Positions 1 to 6,300 of a DNA stretch of 10,000 bases are shown piece after piece. Within the stretch, counting starts at the first letter, position 1. Every line of letters begins with the position of its first letter. The notes beneath the pieces were generated by a model. It was not told the origin of the DNA and did no database searches. It saw nothing but the letters and a program-made list of their open reading frames with translations. The position numbers and the translations under genes were made by a program. Location of the stretch: the NCBI RefSeq assembly GCF_042767895.1, contig NC_091558.1, forward strand, positions 46,644,914 to 46,654,913, written 5' to 3'. Source of the stretch: Penaeus vannamei. Lineage: Eukaryota; Arthropoda; Malacostraca; Decapoda; Penaeidae.

Positions 1-65
1 AACATGATAAACATAAGCCCAAAGATAATGAATTTGGAAGACATGTTGTATAGGATATATATTTT

Positions 66-166
66 TTAACCCATTTACGGCAATTTCTTTTTTCCGGGTG
101 TCTCATATGTGGGACACCCACATATGAGACACCTGGCTTCAAAATATACCACCATTAGTGGGTTAA
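66..166. mobile_element. TTAA-flanked short element A (MITE-like) with perfect hairpin
   Basis: The 101-bp segment begins TTAACCCATTTACGG and ends TAGTGGGTTAA, so both ends are TTAA followed by CCCA in inverted orientation. TTAA duplication with CCC-starting ends is the hallmark of piggyBac-type DNA transposons and their non-autonomous derivatives. Its right end shares about 30 bp (cttcaaaatatacca, then catta, then tgggttaa) with the element at 5960-6178. Inside, 97-113 and 117-133 are perfect 17-bp inverted arms with a 3-base loop. There is no coding capacity. The family assignment is inferred from ends only. Confidence 0.6.
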
Positions 167-489
167 CAAAACTTGTTTCCATTCATTTTGTAGAGATGGT
201 TATCAAATGCTTCAACAAATTAAGTAAACAAATAAAGTAATGAAAATAATATGAAATGAATACAAATAAATCATTTATAAATCTTTATAAAAGCTCCCAT
301 TACTTAAAAATTGAGTATAAATTATTATAACTAATAAAAGAATCAAATATGTTTCCCTTTCATGCTAAAAATGAGTCAGACAACTCCTCTAATTAATAAG
401 TTAAAAAACAGACATAAACTAGAAGCACTCAGAGAGCACATACCTCTGCCTACGGAATAGAGTCACTTATGCAATGAAGATGTTCCCAT

Positions 490-716
490 GAAGAATTTTT
501 CCCTATCTCTCAATACTTATGAATCCTTTCAAAAATTCCTGGGTCTGGATCATGACCTAGATCACCATCAAAATTTCATGGAATATAAGTTAGGCTATGA
601 CACATCTGGTACGAATTTCAATCTTAAAATCTGTTCACAACTTTTTGAAGTATCCTGTGAACAAACTAACTAACCAACACAATCAAAAACATAACCTCCT
701 TGGCGGTGCTAATAAT
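490..716 (+). mobile_element. Degenerate copy of a widespread invertebrate interspersed repeat
   Basis: From memory, many invertebrate genomes carry a non-coding repeat whose one strand has: a CCTGGGTC-GGATCATGACC block, ATCACCA-CAAAATTT, a CATGACACATCTG-like block, TTTTTGA-TATCCTG, AACAAAC/AACCAAC runs, and a terminal AACATAACCTCCTTGGCGG. All occur here in that order: 538 onward, 562, 596, 643, 660-680 and 688-706. The usual terminal palindrome (CCTCCTTGGCGGAGG) is broken here to GGCGGTGC. The short 61- and 62-codon frames across it are not genes. The element's class is uncertain to me (SINE- or MITE-like), and the left edge is approximate. Confidence 0.6.
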
Positions 717-729
717 TGTAAACAACCCC

Positions 730-745
730 CACACACACACACACA
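730..745. repeat. Short (CA)n microsatellite
   Basis: Eight CA dinucleotides follow a C run at 726-730. It lies just past the interspersed repeat in intron 9. Confidence 0.85.
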
Positions 746-892
746 AATTAGAAATTCCATAAATACATATTATAAACAAAAATAAAACAAAATTTAATTT
801 TATATAACATAAACACATAACTATCCAAAGAAACATCTGATCACACACATACCAAATTATTAAAAAATTCAAGCATAAAAATTATAGCATAC

Positions 893-1108
893 CCTTATGC
901 TCTCGATGTGACTGCTCTCAGGGTCACGGAATACAGTGGACAGCACTTTGACACCCACAGTCTTCTGTGTCCTGTCAGCTAGGGATAGTGTGAGCTTACG
1001 ATGAGTGAAGGACTCAGTGGAGTGCGGTCGGAAGGTGAGCTTTGTGCGGAACACAGCCTGGCCCTGCAGACCAGTGCCCTGGCGGATGAACAAGTGGTTG
1101 TGGTCGCC
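893..1108 (-). CDS. LEO1: LEO1 exon 9, end of conserved core
   Basis: The acceptor reads tctctctttcag and the donor GTATGC; length is 216 nt, or 72 codons, phase 0 at both ends. It encodes residues 598-669: GDHNHLFIRQGTGLQGQAVF, RTKLTFRPHSTESFTHRKLT, LSLADRTQKTVGVKVLSTVF and RDPESSHIESIR. In other LEO1 proteins the next residues are a KEEERLRA-type charged helix. No such coding block is visible at 1-892, so the following exon lies outside the window. The exact donor could shift by a base, but GTATGC after AGG gives the expected phase. Confidence 0.96.
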
Positions 1109-3299
1109 CTGAAAGAGAGATATGAAAAGATTGTTAAGAAACGTGAAATAAATCATACCAATGTAACTGACAAATACATGTATATGCAAATTATGCAAGT
1201 ATATAATAAATGACCAACATCATGGCAGAGAAGGTATTAAGGACATGATAATATATTGCCTATTCTAATGATGATATAGGAATTAGGAATCTGGTTAGTA
1301 ACAGGCACATCTATAGCCATTATGACATATGACTCAAGAACAAAATAGAAATGAATTTAAAATAATTAGCCCTCCTCCCCCTAAAAAGGATTAATATGAT
1401 TATAAAGCATCAACAACCCATTTTATGGGAATGACAACAAAATATATTGCAAAACAATTATGAAAAACGAAACCTTATACAAGATACAAAAATTATCAAA
1501 AGCTTGAAGGACAAGCTTATGGCCTGAATTTCCTATTGAACGTCCATAAAAAGTCAAATTCCCTGTATTCCAGCACGGGCTCCCATGCCCTTACCTGCAG
1601 AGGCTGCTTATACACATCAAAGACCTCAGCCCCGAGATGGAGGGACATTGATCCGTCCGACCATCTGACAAGTTTGGCATTGCTCTCCTTGACTGCATTG
1701 CCCTCCTTGTCAAAGACCGTCCTCCATCGGATAGTGTTCTCCACCTTTAGCTTGAGCCTAGAGGGAGAGTAGAGAAATGAGGTAAGATGAATGAAATAAA
1801 TAGAGAAATAGAGTAGTATAGAAAAACAGAATGTGAGGGAGAAGTGGAAACAAAATCCAAGTAAAATACAAAACATAAGATACAAAACTTCAGGAGTTTC
1901 AATCATTGTGTCTGCTTCACAAAATTGAAATTATACAATACTTTCTATAAAATGCATACTATGAACCTCATAAAAAATATCATAAATGCATACTTCAAGA
2001 CCACTAAAAATAAAATCTATATTATAAATCTCTATCATAAATATAAATGTTAAAGTGCTTATTCTTAGTATATGTTACATAAAATCAAGGAAACTTAAAA
2101 GAAAGCTAACAGGGGCAAGAAAGGCAAATACAAATAAAAAATAATAATAATTTAAGAAAAAATAAAGAAATAAAGACTGATAAAGCAAGTAAAACAAACA
2201 GACCAATTCACAAATGTAAAGACAGAAAGATACAGGGAAGATACACATACTCTCTCTCTATATATATATACCTACATATGCATACATAAATGAAGAGATA
2301 GACAGACACAAATAAATAAAGAGAAAAAAATTAATGAGAAAAATAAATTCACGTAACAATCTAGATACAAGTCGTCAAACTTAGCCCCACCTTGCCCTGC
2401 CCTCCTCATCAAGTGTCTCCTCATCATCAATCTCATCCTCATAAAGGTCTGGGTCGAATGGCCTCGTCTCCACTGACAAGAAGTTGGGCAGCTTTACGAA
2501 GTGGATGTCGCGCCCAAGGTTGGTGTTGATCTTGGGGATCTCGGCCTCAATTCTCGTCTCTGGTGGAGGCCCTTCATCTTCCTTCTCCTCATCCTGGGTA
2601 CAGTATTATTGTATTTTAATATCTGTTTAGGGTTGTTCACTCTCTTGCATGTTACCAAAAATATGATACCAAGTTAGCATAAATCCCCAGATTCCCCTTC
2701 GCATGACCACTTACCAAAAATGTCTATTTAGCATATCTAGCTAATGTGGATAAATAGTATCAAGGCAAATGCTACTTTCTCATCAGAGGCACTAATGAAA
2801 ATATAAATAAACGAAACTTCCAAGACAAGAGCCCTTACATCTGGTACAATGAGCCTCGGTGAACCAGGTGTCCTGGAGCGTGACCTGGACCTGGACCTTG
2901 AGCGTGACCTTGACCTGGAACGGGATCGAGAACGGGAGCGCGAACGCCTGTCATCTTTCTTGCGTTCCTCCTCATCCTCACTGATGTCATCTGCATCTCC
3001 AAACAAGTCCTCAGCACCCACTGAAAGGTGAGAACACATGAGTGAGGGGGAACTCTCAGGTACAGCTTTGAGCAACTGCCATGTATAGACACAGGCATTT
3101 GATATATAAAAGAAATCATATAGAGGTAAAATGGATGATAATCATGCTCCTAGTCATAATTTCAATTCTTTTAACCTAATTCTAAAATTTCAAGCCTACA
3201 TTATGAACAAAATCATCATTTTGAATTTGTGTATCTTCCATTTCAAGTGAATTAAAAGAATCCAAAGTCTACGACATCATAGTTTTCCTCCCCGAATCC

Positions 3300-3340
<41 letters not shown>

Positions 3341-6300
3341 AGCCTTAATCTTAATATTTTTGTCTTTGATTATCCTAATTATATTCCTAGAAGTCTGAAG
3401 AAAAAAAGTGACAACTTCCTTACGGTCTTCGTCGTCATCTGACTTCCTCTTCTTGGCTTCATCTCCTGACTCGTCATCACTCATGAGAGCACGCTTCCTC
3501 TTCCTGTGGGAGACAAATGACCAAATCAGAATCATAAAAGAATGAGATAAATGAAAGGAAACTCTTGCTAATGAGAAAAAAAAGGAAAAATCTAACATCT
3601 GCAATACTTACATCTGTAATTATGAAATGCATCACAGCAAACATAAAACAGGTAAAAAAAATACTATTAGAAAAAAGTAGAAATTACAGTCACATCCTAA
3701 ATCAAGCTATTTTCTTACTCATAATCATTCCATGAAAATCTATTTCAGGTATGAACTTTACATGAATATCTTTTATGCAGTAAAATCATTCAATACACTT
3801 CGTATTAAAACTATTTTTTTGTACTCACCTTCCAATTTCAACATCACTATCATCATCTGAGCCTTTTTCAGCATTATCTAAAATCACCAAAGAAATAAAC
3901 TGGTAAGTCAATGCTAAAAAGATACGATTATAAACATCTAACTCACATACTTATTGTAATAATCTACTGATATACAAGCTTTATCATATTCATGTTGTAT
4001 TTTTAAAAACAATGTATTTTCTTGATGTAAGATATCTTGTCATACCAAAATGTACACGCACAAGGGGATATCTATAAGAGACAAACAGGCAAAAAGATCC
4101 TTGCACAGAGGTCATCCAGAATGTGTCCTCACCTTTCCTCCCTTCTTCATCACTAAGACGAGGCGAGCGTGACCTCGATCTGGAGGCCGACTTCCTTTTG
4201 CCACTCTCGCTGCCTGCCTTGCTCACTGGAGAACGGCTGCCACTCTTTGACCTTCTTGAAGACCTGCTGCCAGCCCTGGACATAGGGGTCCTGCTCCTGC
4301 TCTTGGATCGGGCTGGGGAGCGGCTCGACCTGGACCTCACTGGGGACCGGCTCCTGCTCCTTGACCTAACTGGGGTCACACTCCCAGCTGGACTTCTGCT
4401 GCCCCTCCCCCCCGACTGAGCTGGTGACCGGCTGCCCCTTCTAGAACCCTCTGGGGATGGAGACCTGACAGGGGTCCTGCTTGCACGGGACCCAGACCTG
4501 CTCCTCTGGGGTGTCCCTGACCTGCTCCTCTGGGGTGTTCTTGACCTGCTCCTCTGGGGTGTCCTTGACCTGCTCCTTTGGGGTGTCCTTGACCTGCTCC
4601 GCTGAGGAGTAACAGACCTGCTCCTCTGGGGAGTAATTGACCTGCTCCTCTGCGGTGTGCCAGACCTGCTTCTCTGAGGTGTGACTGACCTGCTATGAGG
4701 TGTCATAGACCTACTCTTTACTGGAGTTGCTGACCTGCTCTTCTGACTGGCAGGAGACCGGCTTCTGCTGCGTGGACTGCCCTGGGGCTGGCCACTGCCC
4801 CTGCTCTGTGGGCTGGCCGGGGATCCACTCCCTCGACTACGGGGGGACCTACTGGCTCTGCTCTGTGGAGATCCTGGTGGAGACCGACTTCCTCTGCTCT
4901 GGGGAGACTGGCTGCCTCTGCTCCGAGGTGATCCACTCCTGCTTCGAGGACTCGCTGGGGGCGACCCGCTGCCTCTGCTTCTTGGGCTGGCAGGTGAGCC
5001 ACTTCCTCTGCTTCCTGCTGGGCTGCGAATCCCTCCTACTGACCCACTCTTGTTGCTTCCAGTGGGTGAAGGAGTTCGACTCCCTAAAAGCACAGGTAGA
5101 AAAATAGAAAAAGGCTTGACTAGGATCCTCATTTTAGCTTAAGAATAATACATAACTTTTCCATCAATATTACAGACTTCAGTGCCCTCACATGCATTAA
5201 ATAGGTCGCTTATTTGATTTCATCTTTGCCTTAGAGGGGGACTATTACCTTCAATTAGATATCATACTGAGAACTGCAGAACGATTTACAATATTTTCCA
5301 AAAAATCACTTACGTGGGGCACTGGCAGGTGACCTGCTGTCAGCACGACTACTGGCACGGCTGCTGCTTGAACTACTGGAGCCAGAGCTACTCTCTGAGT
5401 CCGAATTGTCAGACGATTCCATTGCTCCATCTGCAAATAGTGTTTAATCATTTCACTTACTTCCATCATATATGTAAAATATCACTGAAAAAATAAATCA
5501 ATTTTCTGAAAATGCTTTTCAACCATAAATCTCCAGACGGTATATGAAATTGAACCTAATTTTCGAAATTTGTAATATCTAGTTTTGGGGGACCATAAGC
5601 TACTCTGGCCTTTTAACATGAGAAAGTGTCTAGCAAGAGGATTATGAGACTTACTATAAAAGTCTGCACCAGCATCAATGACAGTACACAAACAAATTTT
5701 ATCTAAAATTCATTCACCAATCTTGTCATTGTGACCGGGTGTGCCCATCGGGCACTGCCAGAGGGGAGGGTTGATGGGGGGCCCTAGGAAACGCTATCTT
5801 CACCCCAGTATGCACGGCAAGATAGACCTGAAACTCGGTAGTACTGAGTAGACTCCTTTTACCTTTGTTTGCGGTGTTGCTAGTCATGTCTGCAAATTAT
5901 TTCTTATACTGACAACTGCTACCTTTTGATCTCTACAAGAATATCATATTCAATTTGCCTTAACCCATTTACGACGGGTGTTTCACATATGAGATGCCTG
6001 TAAAAAAAATTGCTGGGTGTCCTGCCAGTGTGTCGCTGTATCGGGGCTTGGTCTCTGATTCAGCTGTGGGACGCGGCCAGCGCACGGGCAAAGTCCAGGC
6101 CAGCCCCGCCCTCCGCTTTTGTTGCTGCCCGGAAACTTTTATTTTCAGCTTCAAAATATACCAGCATTACTGGGTTAACTTGGTGCATCCATTCCATAAT
6201 GATTAATCCTCCATCATCAGAAAATCCATATTTCAAAACATGGCCAACTTCACTGAAACATTATTCTATGACTTGCTACAAGTTAAAATACATCTAAATG

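Larger units (their letters stand above)
1..892 (-). other. Partial LEO1 intron 9
   Basis: This stretch follows the exon 9 donor and runs off the window. It is A+T-rich. It holds a TTAA-flanked element at 66-166, a degenerate interspersed repeat at about 490-716 and a short CA run at 730-745. I searched the minus strand for the charged KEEERLR-type exon expected next in LEO1 and did not find it. Open frames on either strand here are short and are explained by the repeat or by chance. Confidence 0.75.

Noticed and set aside
421..480. Possible LEO1 exon 10 near a GGTATGT donor-like site on the minus strand
   Set aside because: The upstream minus-strand sequence does not encode the charged KEEERLR-type helix expected next, and stops interrupt the frames.
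488..785. Two overlapping 61- and 62-codon plus-strand frames
   Set aside because: They cross a degenerate interspersed repeat and a CA run; no conserved protein features.
2835..3119. Minus-strand frame with PGQGHAQGPGPGHAPG repeats
   Set aside because: Out-of-frame reading of the (SR)12 segment of exon 6.
4718..5002. 94-codon minus-strand Ala/Glu-rich frame within exon 3
   Set aside because: Alternative frame of the same repetitive exon; it does not join exons 2 and 4 in phase.
4727..5107. 126-codon plus-strand Cys/Leu-rich frame, and a second one at 4123-4419
   Set aside because: Antisense shadows of the RS-rich exon; stop codons are rare there because of the Arg/Ser codon composition, and LEO1 exon phase fixes the real strand.
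5741..5825. Possible tRNA or small nuclear RNA in the GC-rich islet
   Set aside because: No A/B box pair, no cloverleaf and no match to spliceosomal RNA motifs that I can identify.
5994..6297. Plus-strand frames of 70 and 95 codons with GC-rich start
   Set aside because: They lie mostly inside TTAA element B and run into AT-rich intron; no transposase or other domain motif.
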